DNA of 44,877 bases, taken from NCBI GenBank assembly GCA_934589225.1, contig CAKTNS010000021.1, forward strand, positions 1-44,877. The letters are read 5' to 3'. Numbering within the stretch: position 1 is the first letter of the stretch; the number at the start of each line of letters is the position of its first letter. Positions 6,927 to 14,263 of this stretch are shown here, piece by piece. The notes under the pieces were generated by a model that saw only the letters and a list, made by a program, of their open reading frames with translations, had not been told where the DNA came from and did not search any database. The position numbers were made by a program, and so were the translations under genes. The DNA is from an uncultured Oscillospiraceae bacterium. Its GTDB lineage: Bacteria; Bacillota; Clostridia; Oscillospirales; Oscillospiraceae.

Positions 6927-8345
6927 ATGTGCAGCGAAGATCCGTCCATGAATACACCGCCGGAAGCGGAGGAACCCGTCCTTCCCCAGGAGGAGCCCCC
7001 CAAGGAGGAGACCCCACAGGAGGAACCGGCTGTTTTGAAACCCTCTCCCTATGACCACTCCCCTTTTGAGTCCCCCTTTGCGTCGTCCTCCGCCCCGGCC
7101 CCCAAAAAGCCCCGGCGTTCCCCCAGGCCCATTTTAAGTCTGGCAGTCTGCGCGGGGGTCTTGCTGGGCTCCTGCGCTCTGACCTATACCTTTGCGGTGC
7201 AAAATGCCCGGGCCGCCGGGCAGCAGGAGTGCCAGGCCCTGCGCCAGCAGGTGGATGCCTTGCAGCGGCAGATCAATGCCCTGCCCTCTGACGGCATTTC
7301 CAAATCCGGCAGCTTCACCCAGCCCCAGGAGGGTCTGACCCCGGCCCAGGTCTACGCCAAAAACGTGGGCAGCGTGGTGGCCGTGTCCTGCGACACCGAC
7401 CTGACCGTAGGGGGCCAGTCCGTCCGCTCCACCGTGACGGGCTCCGGCTTTATCCTCACCGGGGACGGCTATGTGGTGACCAACTATCATGTGGTCGAGC
7501 AGGCCAGCACCATCACCGTCACCACCCAGACCGAGGACGAATACACCGCTAATCTTGTGGGCCACGACTCCACGGCGGACATGGCCCTGCTGAAAATCGA
7601 GGCCCAGGAGCTTCCCGCCGTGACCCTGGGCAGCAGCTCCCAGCTGATCATCGGGGACATGGTGGTGGCCATCGGCAACCCCCTGGGCACCCTCAGTGCC
7701 ACCCAGACCGTGGGCTATATCAGCGGCATCAACCGGGAGGTCAATACGGACCGGAACGTGACCAACATGCTCCAGACCGATGCCGCCATCAACTCCGGCA
7801 ACTCCGGCGGCCCCCTGTTCAATATGCGGGGCGAGGTGGTGGGCATCATCACCGCCAAATATTCCGGCAGCTCCGCCTCCGGCGCTTCCATTGAAGGCAT
7901 CGGCTTTGCCATTCCCATTGACGACCTCAAGCGGGGCCTGGAGGATTTGCAGACCCAGGGCTATATCCGCTCGGCCTACCTGGGCATCACCGGCATGGAT
8001 GTGAGCCGGGAGGCCATCACCGTCTACGGGCTCACCGGCGGCGCATATGTAGACACCGTGGCCAAGGACGGCCCTGCGGAACAGGCGGGGGTGGAGCCCA
8101 AGGATATTATCATCCGTCTGGGCGGTGAAAAAATCGACAGCTTCACCGCCCTGGCCCGGGCCCTGCGGAACTTCACCCCGGGAGACGAAACCACCCTGAC
8201 GGTCTACCGGAGCGGGAAGGAGCTGGAGCTTTCCATCACCCTGGGGGAAAAGCCCCGGGAGGAGCAGCAGGAAACCACCCAGGACATGCCCTCCGAAGGC
8301 GATTTTGAAGAATGGTTCCGATATTTTAACGGCGAGAAGCCTTAA
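6927..8345 (+). CDS. HtrA/DegP-like trypsin-type serine protease with PDZ domain
   Basis: 472-residue membrane-anchored protease. An N-terminal cytoplasmic, Pro/Glu-rich tail (residues 1-68) is followed by one membrane segment (about 69-91), a short coiled coil (about 98-118), the trypsin-like domain and a C-terminal PDZ domain (about 370-455). The catalytic triad is visible: His188 in VVTNYHVV, Asp218 in STADMALL and Ser293 in INSGNSGGP. Such proteins degrade or refold damaged envelope proteins on the outer face of the membrane. The ATG at 6927 has AGGAGGA upstream. It has its own promoter and terminator, and spo0A follows. It is not SpoIVB, which has a different serine peptidase fold, although SpoIVB also carries a PDZ domain and usually precedes spo0A. 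Confidence 0.93.
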   Translation: MCSEDPSMNTPPEAEEPVLPQEEPPKEETPQEEPAVLKPSPYDHSPFESPFASSSAPAPKKPRRSPRPILSLAVCAGVLLGSCALTYTFAVQNARAAGQQECQALRQQVDALQRQINALPSDGISKSGSFTQPQEGLTPAQVYAKNVGSVVAVSCDTDLTVGGQSVRSTVTGSGFILTGDGYVVTNYHVVEQASTITVTTQTEDEYTANLVGHDSTADMALLKIEAQELPAVTLGSSSQLIIGDMVVAIGNPLGTLSATQTVGYISGINREVNTDRNVTNMLQTDAAINSGNSGGPLFNMRGEVVGIITAKYSGSSASGASIEGIGFAIPIDDLKRGLEDLQTQGYIRSAYLGITGMDVSREAITVYGLTGGAYVDTVAKDGPAEQAGVEPKDIIIRLGGEKIDSFTALARALRNFTPGDETTLTVYRSGKELELSITLGEKPREEQQETTQDMPSEGDFEEWFRYFNGEKP

Positions 8346-8350
8346 AGGAG

Positions 8351-8398
8351 GCTCCGGTTTCCGGGTCACAGCCTGGGAACCGGAGCTTTCTTCTGTTT
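8351..8398 (+). terminator. rho-independent terminator after the protease gene
   Basis: GCTCCGGTT (8351-8359) pairs with AACCGGAGC (8378-8386), followed by TTTCTTCTGTTTT. Confidence 0.85.
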
Positions 8399-8403
8399 TG
8401 TAT

Positions 8404-8420
8404 TGTCGATTTTTGTCGAA
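8404..8420 (+). promoter_or_regulatory. tandem 0A-box-like sites upstream of spo0A
   Basis: TGTCGAT (8404-8410) and TGTCGAA (8414-8420) are spaced exactly 10 bases. The second is a perfect match to the core TGTCGAA recognised by phosphorylated Spo0A; the first has one mismatch. One-turn spacing is the arrangement used by Spo0A dimers. Autoregulation of spo0A is inferred. Confidence 0.75.
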
Positions 8421-8488
8421 AAATGGTGATACCGGCAGAGGAAAAAACTATTGAAGCCACATATGGCGGCATGGTATCCTTATATTCA

Positions 8489-8554
8489 GGCAGCACCGCA
8501 CAAAAAGCGTCTGCGGACATCAGCGGGTCTCTTGCCGAATTATGCGGTGCTGCC
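8489..8554 (+). promoter_or_regulatory. long-range leader hairpin before spo0A
   Basis: GGCAGCACCGCA (8489-8500) and TGCGGTGCTGCC (8543-8554) are perfect 12-base complements around a 42-base loop, 17 bases before the AAGGAGG ribosome site (8572-8578). It could fold in the mRNA leader or serve as DNA inverted repeat; no known riboswitch is recognised. Confidence 0.55.
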
Positions 8555-8597
8555 TTACGCAAAAAATCAACAAGGAGGCGTCTCTTTCTTGGAGACC

Positions 8598-9332
8598 ATG
8601 ACATTACTCATTGCTGACTGCTCCGATGATTTCCGCAACGCACTGGCCCAGGCTTTACAGGGGCAATACCGCATTCAGTGCTGCCGAACCGGGAGAGAGG
8701 TTCTGGAGCTTCTCCATAGAGAAGTGCCGGACCTGGTGGTGATGGATCTGATGCTCCCCGAAATCGACGGTATTTCTCTTTTGCAGCAGCTTCGTGATGC
8801 CGGCATTCGTCCCCTGGTACTGGCGACGACCCGGCTGAACAATGACTATGTTCTCGATGCCGCCACCGAGCTGGAGGTGGCCTATATGATGATGAAGCCC
8901 TGCGACATCCGGGCCATGGTGGGCCGTATCCGTGATCTTCTGCGCCAGAAGCCCCGGCCCAAAGTCAGCGCCCCGGACAAGCGGACCCACGTCTCCAATA
9001 TTCTGACCACCCTGGGCTTCAGCAGCAAGCTCCGGGGCTACCACTATCTGCGCACCGCCATACTCATCAGCATGGACACCCCCATGCAGTCCGTGACCAA
9101 GGAGCTCTATCCCGCCGTGGCCCACCAGCTGCAATGCACCCCCGCCCAGGTGGAACGCTCCATTCGAAACGCCATTCAAAAGTCCTGGGAAAACCGTTCA
9201 GAGGAGGTTTGGCTCCAGTTTTTCCCGGAAAACGGCGACGGAGTCATTGAGCGGCCCAGCAACGCCGCCTTTATCAACCGCCTGGCGGACCGCATCCAGC
9301 TGGACCAAATGGAGCTGGAGCTACCGGACTAG
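8598..9332 (+). CDS. spo0A: Spo0A-type sporulation response regulator
   Basis: 244-residue master regulator of entry into sporulation: a receiver domain (about 1-120) and a Spo0A C-terminal DNA-binding domain (about 135-215). The phospho-acceptor is Asp50 in LVVMDLMLPEIDG, the conserved Lys lies in MMKPCD. The DNA-binding part shows GYHYLRTAI, VTKELYPAVA and the recognition-helix region AQVERSIRNAIQKSW, close to the Spo0A signature. The receiver's usual acidic pair (ADD) reads Asp7-Cys8 here. ATG 8598 gives the usual N-terminus (MTLLIADCS); a TTG at 8589 has the better distance (10 bases) to AAGGAGG at 8572-8578 and may be the real start. Two 0A-box-like sites upstream suggest autoregulation. 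The neighbour is an HtrA-like protease, not spoIVB. Confidence 0.88.
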   Translation: MTLLIADCSDDFRNALAQALQGQYRIQCCRTGREVLELLHREVPDLVVMDLMLPEIDGISLLQQLRDAGIRPLVLATTRLNNDYVLDAATELEVAYMMMKPCDIRAMVGRIRDLLRQKPRPKVSAPDKRTHVSNILTTLGFSSKLRGYHYLRTAILISMDTPMQSVTKELYPAVAHQLQCTPAQVERSIRNAIQKSWENRSEEVWLQFFPENGDGVIERPSNAAFINRLADRIQLDQMELELPD

Positions 9333-9377
9333 CTTTATCTTTTTATCAAAAAGTTTATCATTTTGAATCATTTTTTC

Positions 9378-9406
9378 TTGACATCCTTTTTTGCCTGATG
9401 TATAGT
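9378..9406 (+). promoter_or_regulatory. sigma-A promoter of the beta-helix transferase/glmM operon
   Basis: TTGACA (9378-9383), 17-base spacer, TATAGT (9401-9406), 34 bases before the ATG at 9440. Confidence 0.85.
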
Positions 9407-9439
9407 AGGCCCATGCCTTGGGCAGAAAGGAGATTTCAT

Positions 9440-10102
9440 ATGCTTCAAATAAAGGACCTGTTTGATCTGACCCACTCCGCCGCGGGGGACTACCTGACCG
9501 GCTTTGAATACCCCTGGCAAGCCCTGGCTGGGATCAAGCAGCTGATATTGGACCTGGGTAAAAACTTAGGCAGCGACTATAAAGAGGTTTCCCCCCAGGT
9601 CTGGGTCCATACCACCGCCACCGTGGCCCCCACGGCATTCCTGGGTGCCCCCTGCATCATCGGGGCCCATACGGAAGTCCGGCACTGTGCCTTTATCAGG
9701 GGCAGCGCCCTGGTGGGAGAAAACTGCGTGGTGGGCAACTCCGTAGAGCTTAAAAACGTGATCCTTTTCGATAACGTTCAGGTTCCCCATTATAATTATG
9801 TAGGCGACAGCATTCTGGGCTACCGTTCCCACATGGGCGCGGGGAGCCTGACCTCCAATGTAAAGTCCGACAAGACCCTGGTAACGGTGAAGGCCCCAGA
9901 GGGCCCCATTCCCACAGGTCTTAAAAAATTCGGGGCCATTCTGGGTGACTTTGTGGAGGTGGGCTGCAACAGCGTCCTCAATCCCGGCACCGTGGTCTGC
10001 CCCCGCAGCAGCATTTACCCCACCTCCTGCGTCCGGGGCGTGATCCCACCGGACAGCATTTTCAAAAACAACGGCACCGTGAGCGCCAAACGGAAAGATT
10101 GA
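9440..10102 (+). CDS. left-handed beta-helix acyl/nucleotidyltransferase-like protein (GlmU C-terminal-like)
   Basis: 220-residue protein with a hexapeptide-repeat left-handed beta-helix (about residues 55-205: isoleucine/valine-led turns such as APTAFLGAPCIIGAHTEVRHCAFI, cited in part as CIIGAHTEVRH, then VGENCVVGNSVELKNVI and MGAGSLTSNVKSD). It resembles the acetyltransferase half of GlmU-type UDP-GlcNAc pyrophosphorylases but lacks the N-terminal nucleotidyltransferase domain. The ATG at 9440 follows AAAGGAG. It is 12 bases upstream of glmM and shares its promoter, so a role in amino-sugar-phosphate acylation or UDP-sugar precursor supply is inferred. Substrate and reaction are not shown by the sequence. 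Confidence 0.8.
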   Translation: MLQIKDLFDLTHSAAGDYLTGFEYPWQALAGIKQLILDLGKNLGSDYKEVSPQVWVHTTATVAPTAFLGAPCIIGAHTEVRHCAFIRGSALVGENCVVGNSVELKNVILFDNVQVPHYNYVGDSILGYRSHMGAGSLTSNVKSDKTLVTVKAPEGPIPTGLKKFGAILGDFVEVGCNSVLNPGTVVCPRSSIYPTSCVRGVIPPDSIFKNNGTVSAKRKD

Positions 10103-10114
10103 GGAGAGAATACC

Positions 10115-11500
10115 ATGGGCAAATATTTTGGAACTGACGGCTTCCGGGGTGAAGCCAACGTCACTCTGACCGCCGACCACGCTTTTAAAGTAGGCCGGTT
10201 TCTGGGCTGGTACTACAGCCAGCTGAAGCGCCGCTCCGGCTCTGATGCCCCGGCAAAAATCGTCATCGGCAAGGACACCCGCCGCTCCAGCTATATGTTT
10301 GAATACAGCCTGGTAGGCGGCCTGGTGGCCTCCGGGGCAGATGCCTATCTGCTCCACGTCACCACCACCCCCTCCGTGGCCTTTGTCGCCCGGACCGACG
10401 GCTTTGACTGCGGCATTATGATCTCCGCCAGCCACAACCCCTACTACGACAACGGCATCAAGCTGATCAACAGCTCCGGTGAAAAAATGGACGAGTCCGT
10501 GATTTCCCTGGTGGAGCAGTATTTAGACGGCAGCCTTGAGTGCTTCGGCCGGAAATGGGAGACCCTGCCCGCGGCCAAGCGGGAGCAGATCGGCAGGACC
10601 GTGGACTATGTGTCCGGCCGGAACCGGTACATCGGCTATCTCATCAGCCTGGGGCTGTACTCTTTCAAGGGCCTGCGCATCGGCCTGGACTGCGCCAACG
10701 GCAGCGCCTGGAACATTGCCAAATCCGTCTTTGATGCCCTGGGAGCCAAGACCTATGTGATCAACGCCCAGCCCGACGGCTTCAACATCAACAAAGACGC
10801 GGGCTCCACCCACATTGAGGGTCTGCGGCAGCTGGTGATCGAAAACGGCCTGGACGCGGGCTTCGCCTTTGACGGCGACGCGGACCGCTGCCTGTGCGTG
10901 GATGAAAAGGGCGAGATCGTCACGGGAGACCACATTCTCTACCTCTGCGGCAAATATATGCAGCAGGAGGGCCAGCTCATGGGCAACACCGTGGTGACCA
11001 CCGTCATGAGCAACTTTGGCCTCTACAAGGCCTTTGACGAATGCGGCATCCGCTACGAAAAGACCAAGGTGGGCGACAAATACGTCTACGAAAACATGAT
11101 GATGAACAGCTACCGCCTGGGCGGCGAGCAGAGCGGCCACATTATTTTCTCCCGCTATGCCTCCACCGGTGACGGCCTGCTCACCAGCCTCAAGGTCATG
11201 GAGACCATGCTGGCCCAGAAGAAGACCCTGAGCCAGCTGTGCGAGGGCTTCACCTTCTATCCCCAGGTGCTGGAAAACGTAAGGGTCGACGACAAGGCCG
11301 CCGCCCAGGCAGACCCCGCCGTGCAGAAGGCCGTTGCGGAGGTCGCCGCCCAGCTTGGCACCACCGGCCGCATCCTGGTCCGGGAGTCCGGCACGGAGCC
11401 CGTGATCCGGGTCATGGTGGAAGCCGAAAGCAAGGTCCTCTGCCAGGAACTGGTAGACCGGGTGGTAGAAGTGATCCGGGCCACGGGGCACGGGGTGTAA
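10115..11500 (+). CDS. glmM: phosphoglucosamine mutase
   Basis: 461-residue cytoplasmic enzyme converting glucosamine-6-phosphate to glucosamine-1-phosphate on the way to UDP-GlcNAc and peptidoglycan. The start MGKYFGTDGFRG is the classic GlmM opening. Phosphoserine Ser106 lies in ISASHNPYYDNG, the magnesium loop reads DGDADRC near residue 252, the sugar-binding GEQSGH is near residue 338 and the C-terminal phosphate loop is RESGTEPVIRVM. Other alpha-D-phosphohexomutases share these motifs, but the opening and length favour GlmM. The ribosome site GGAGAG overlaps the stop of the preceding gene, indicating co-transcription. Confidence 0.9.
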   Translation: MGKYFGTDGFRGEANVTLTADHAFKVGRFLGWYYSQLKRRSGSDAPAKIVIGKDTRRSSYMFEYSLVGGLVASGADAYLLHVTTTPSVAFVARTDGFDCGIMISASHNPYYDNGIKLINSSGEKMDESVISLVEQYLDGSLECFGRKWETLPAAKREQIGRTVDYVSGRNRYIGYLISLGLYSFKGLRIGLDCANGSAWNIAKSVFDALGAKTYVINAQPDGFNINKDAGSTHIEGLRQLVIENGLDAGFAFDGDADRCLCVDEKGEIVTGDHILYLCGKYMQQEGQLMGNTVVTTVMSNFGLYKAFDECGIRYEKTKVGDKYVYENMMMNSYRLGGEQSGHIIFSRYASTGDGLLTSLKVMETMLAQKKTLSQLCEGFTFYPQVLENVRVDDKAAAQADPAVQKAVAEVAAQLGTTGRILVRESGTEPVIRVMVEAESKVLCQELVDRVVEVIRATGHGV

Positions 11501-11649
11501 GGCGACGGAAACGGCGCCTGAACCGGGGAGAAAGTTGACAGTTTTTTCAATTGACAATGGACAATTGACAATTGAAAATTGACAATTTTTGGGGGACGGA
11601 TGTTCCCCCATTTTTATTGAGCAAAATCACATCAAAATCGTTCCGTACA

Positions 11650-11737
11650 CGGTAATACAGAACATTTTCAATGTAGGGGCGGCAACCTGCCGCCCGCTGC
11701 GTTGGATGTATAACCTGTGCGGTTGAATGGTACCACC
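11650..11737. repeat. 88-base repeat unit, copy 1
   Basis: Begins CGGTAATACAGAAC, contains a GGCGGCA-ACC-TGCCGCC hairpin and ends TTGAATGGTACCACC. A same-length copy lies at 41117-41204 with the same ends. Confidence 0.75.
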
Positions 11738-11826
11738 TATCGACATGTCATTCCGAGCGAACGGAGTGAGTCGAGAAATCTTCCCAAGTGGCAAGTTTTA
11801 CCTTGTGGTGGTTCTTATTCCAACGT

Positions 11827-11869
11827 GGTGGATTCCTCCATTCCGCTTGCGCTGCGGTCGGAATGACAT
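11827..11869 (-). repeat. TGTCATTCCGACCG-type repeat, copy in cluster 2
   Basis: Read on the minus strand it begins TGTCATTCCGACCG, runs through AGCGCAAGCGGAATGGAGGA and ends ATCCACC. It matches the copy at 28729-28768 and more loosely 11746-11786. Confidence 0.7.
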
Positions 11870-12292
11870 ATTGGAGGGTGATTCCGTTTTGTCCGCACAG
11901 GTTATACTCGAAACGTGGCGGGCGGCAGGTTGCCGCCCCTACGGTTACGCTGGTGGGCGGTACTGTTCAACCGCACAGGTTATGTTCGAAACGTGGCGGG
12001 CGGCAGGTTGCCGATGAAATTGAGGTGTGATTGCCACCGGCAATCAATAGATTTTGATTCGCTGCGCGGAGCACCGCCCCTACGATTTCGCTGGTGGGTG
12101 GATTTTTTACCCAACATATTTCAAAAACGGACACGTCCGTCACCCAATAACTGTCAACTGTCAACTGAAAACTGAAAACAATTGTCCATTGTCAATTGTC
12201 AATTTAATTCCGCCCTTTTCTGCCCCTTGCTTTTCTGTTCCGTGGATGGTATGATAAAGTGTCAATAAAAACAACGATAAGGAGGCTCCGTC

Positions 12293-12895
12293 ATGTCTCA
12301 GGTGGGGAAAATCCGGAAGCTTGCGGGAAGCAAATATTTAAGTCTTTATGAGTTGGAGGCCCGGCGGCGGGATGGGGCGGCTTTTGACTACTACATGGCC
12401 TCCCGGAACGGCAATCCCGAAACGCTGAAGGCCGTCACCGGGAAGAACCCCGCGGACGGGGTGGTGATTTTCGCCCTGGACGACCAGGACCGGGTGGTGC
12501 TGATCCGGCAATACCGGTATCCCATCGGGGGTTATGTCTATGAGCTACCCGCGGGGCTGGTGGAGCCGGGAGAGGAGCCCCGGCAGGCGGCCATCCGGGA
12601 GCTCTACGAGGAGACCGGCCTGACCCTGAACCCGGTGGAGGATCACGGCCTGGGCCGCCCCTTCTTTACAAGCGTTGGCATGACCGACGAAAGCTGCGCC
12701 ACGGTTTATGGCCGCTGCACCGGCACCCCCACCTGCTGCCACCAGGAGGCCACGGAGGAAATTCAGGTGGTGCTGGCGGACCGGCAGGAGGCCCGGCGGA
12801 TTCTGGAACAGGAGCCTCTGGCCATTATGTGCGCCTACCAGCTGATGCGCTATATTGCCACCCCGGGGGACGCCCTGGAATTTTTGAACAGATAA
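12293..12895 (+). CDS. Nudix hydrolase, ADP-ribose pyrophosphatase type
   Basis: 200-residue cytoplasmic hydrolase with a complete Nudix box at residues 88-110 (G-x5-E-x7-RELYEETGL). The preceding QYRYPIGGYVYELPAG is the hallmark of ADP-ribose pyrophosphatases (NudF-like), which split ADP-ribose to AMP and ribose 5-phosphate. The ATG at 12293 has AAGGAGG eight bases upstream. mnmE starts 10 bases after the stop, so the two are probably co-transcribed; no functional link is known. The exact substrate within the ADP-sugar group is inferred. Confidence 0.88.
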   Translation: MSQVGKIRKLAGSKYLSLYELEARRRDGAAFDYYMASRNGNPETLKAVTGKNPADGVVIFALDDQDRVVLIRQYRYPIGGYVYELPAGLVEPGEEPRQAAIRELYEETGLTLNPVEDHGLGRPFFTSVGMTDESCATVYGRCTGTPTCCHQEATEEIQVVLADRQEARRILEQEPLAIMCAYQLMRYIATPGDALEFLNR

Positions 12896-12905
12896 GGAGA
12901 GAACC

Positions 12906-14255
12906 ATGTCTCATGTGATTGCCGCCGTTTCCACAGGCGCCCAGGTTTCTGCCATCGGCATCCTGCGCCTGTCGGGAGACGGGTGTATTGATGTGGCCCA
13001 GCAGCTTTTCAGCGGAGATCTGCACCGGGCCGAAAACCGGAAGCTGACTCTGGGCACCTTGAAAGACAGCCAGGGCCGGGTGCTGGACCAGGCCATGGCC
13101 GTGGTGTCCCGGGCACCCCACAGCTACACCGGCGAGGATACGGTGGAGTTTCACTGCCACGGCTCCCCTGCCGTGTTGTCTGCCCTATTGCAAAGCCTGT
13201 ATCAGGCCGGGGCCCGGCCCGCGGGGCGGGGGGAATTTACCAAGCGGGCCTTTTTAAACGGCAAGCTGGCCCTGACCCAGGCCGAGGCCGTCATTGACCT
13301 GATTGAAGCCGAAACCGCCGATGCCGCCGCCAATGCCGCGGGGCAGGTAGAGGGGCGGCTGCAAAGGGTCATCACCCCCATCTATGACCACCTGACGGAC
13401 CTGTGCAGCCATTTCCACGCGGTTCTGGACTATCCCGATGAGGACATTGCGGACTTTGGTCTACAGAACTACGCCCAGTCCCTGCGGCAGGATGCCAAGG
13501 GGCTATACAGCCTTTTGAGCACCTATGGCCAGGGCCGCATTCTGCGGCAGGGGGTGCAGACCGCCATTGTGGGGCGGCCCAACGTGGGTAAGTCCAGCCT
13601 GCTCAACGCCCTGGCGGGGTTTGACCGGGCCATCGTCACCGCCATCCCCGGCACCACCCGGGACACGGTGGAGGAATCCGTACTGGCAGGCTCTACCCGG
13701 CTGCGGCTCATTGACACCGCCGGCATCCGGGACACCCAGGACACCGTGGAGGCCCTGGGGGTGGACCGCTCCAGAAAGGCTCTGGAAGAATCGGACCTGG
13801 CCCTTTTCGTCTGCGACGGCAGCCAGCCCCTGACCCAGGAGGACCGGGAAATCACGAAGCTGTGCCTGGATGCCCCGGCGGCCATTGCCCTTATTAACAA
13901 AGGAGACCTGCCCCAGGTGGTGGAGCCCGCGGAGCTGCCTTTCATGCACATCATCTCCATCTGCGCCGCCACCGGCGAGGGGCTGGACCTGCTTAAAAAC
14001 TGCATCGATGACCTGTTCGCCGGGGAAGCCCCCTGTGACGGCTCCATCCTCACCAACCCCCGGCAGTATGATGCCTGCCGCCGGGCCTACGAAAGCCTGC
14101 TGCGGGCCCTGCAGGGGCTGAAGCTGGGCCAGACCCCGGACGCGCTGTTGCTGGATGTAGAGGAAGCCATGGAGGCCATGGGAGAGGTCACCGGCGCCAC
14201 CGTCCGGGAGGACATCACCGCAAGGATTTTTGAACGCTTCTGCGTTGGAAAGTAA
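12906..14255 (+). CDS. mnmE: tRNA uridine-5-carboxymethylaminomethyl modification GTPase
   Basis: 449-residue GTPase that, with MnmG, modifies C5 of the wobble uridine (U34) in tRNAs. The N-terminal tetrahydrofolate-binding domain (about 1-115, SHVIAAVSTG...IGILRLSG) is followed by the helical domain and an inserted GTPase domain with GRPNVGKSS near residue 222, GTTRDTVEE, DTAGIR and NKGD. The C-terminal CVGK carries the Cys of the family's C-[ILV]-G-K ending. Spacing to the cysteine desulfurase downstream is 8 bases, implying one transcript. MnmG is not in the window. Confidence 0.95.
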   Translation: MSHVIAAVSTGAQVSAIGILRLSGDGCIDVAQQLFSGDLHRAENRKLTLGTLKDSQGRVLDQAMAVVSRAPHSYTGEDTVEFHCHGSPAVLSALLQSLYQAGARPAGRGEFTKRAFLNGKLALTQAEAVIDLIEAETADAAANAAGQVEGRLQRVITPIYDHLTDLCSHFHAVLDYPDEDIADFGLQNYAQSLRQDAKGLYSLLSTYGQGRILRQGVQTAIVGRPNVGKSSLLNALAGFDRAIVTAIPGTTRDTVEESVLAGSTRLRLIDTAGIRDTQDTVEALGVDRSRKALEESDLALFVCDGSQPLTQEDREITKLCLDAPAAIALINKGDLPQVVEPAELPFMHIISICAATGEGLDLLKNCIDDLFAGEAPCDGSILTNPRQYDACRRAYESLLRALQGLKLGQTPDALLLDVEEAMEAMGEVTGATVREDITARIFERFCVGK

Positions 14256-14263
14256 GGAACGAC

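Larger units (their letters stand above)
11549..12197. repeat. repeat cluster 2, bracketed by a perfect 19-base inverted repeat
   Basis: The 790-base gene-free gap between glmM and the Nudix gene is made of repeats. AATTGACAATGGACAATTG (11549-11567) and its exact complement (12179-12197) flank it. Inside are GTAGGGGCGG-type hairpins at 11673-11703 (plus), 11912-11942 (minus) and a truncated 11990-12013 (minus), and two copies of a TCATTCCGACCG-type repeat (11746-11786 and 11827-11869, inverted to each other). Short ORFs through this region are not supported as genes. Confidence 0.8.

Noticed and set aside
6927..8345. SpoIVB, because the gene lies before spo0A and has a PDZ domain
   Set aside because: The triad and GNSGGP motif are those of trypsin-type HtrA proteases, not the SpoIVB peptidase.
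11727..12254. Short ORFs in repeat cluster 2
   Set aside because: They consist of repeat-derived peptides with no ribosome site.
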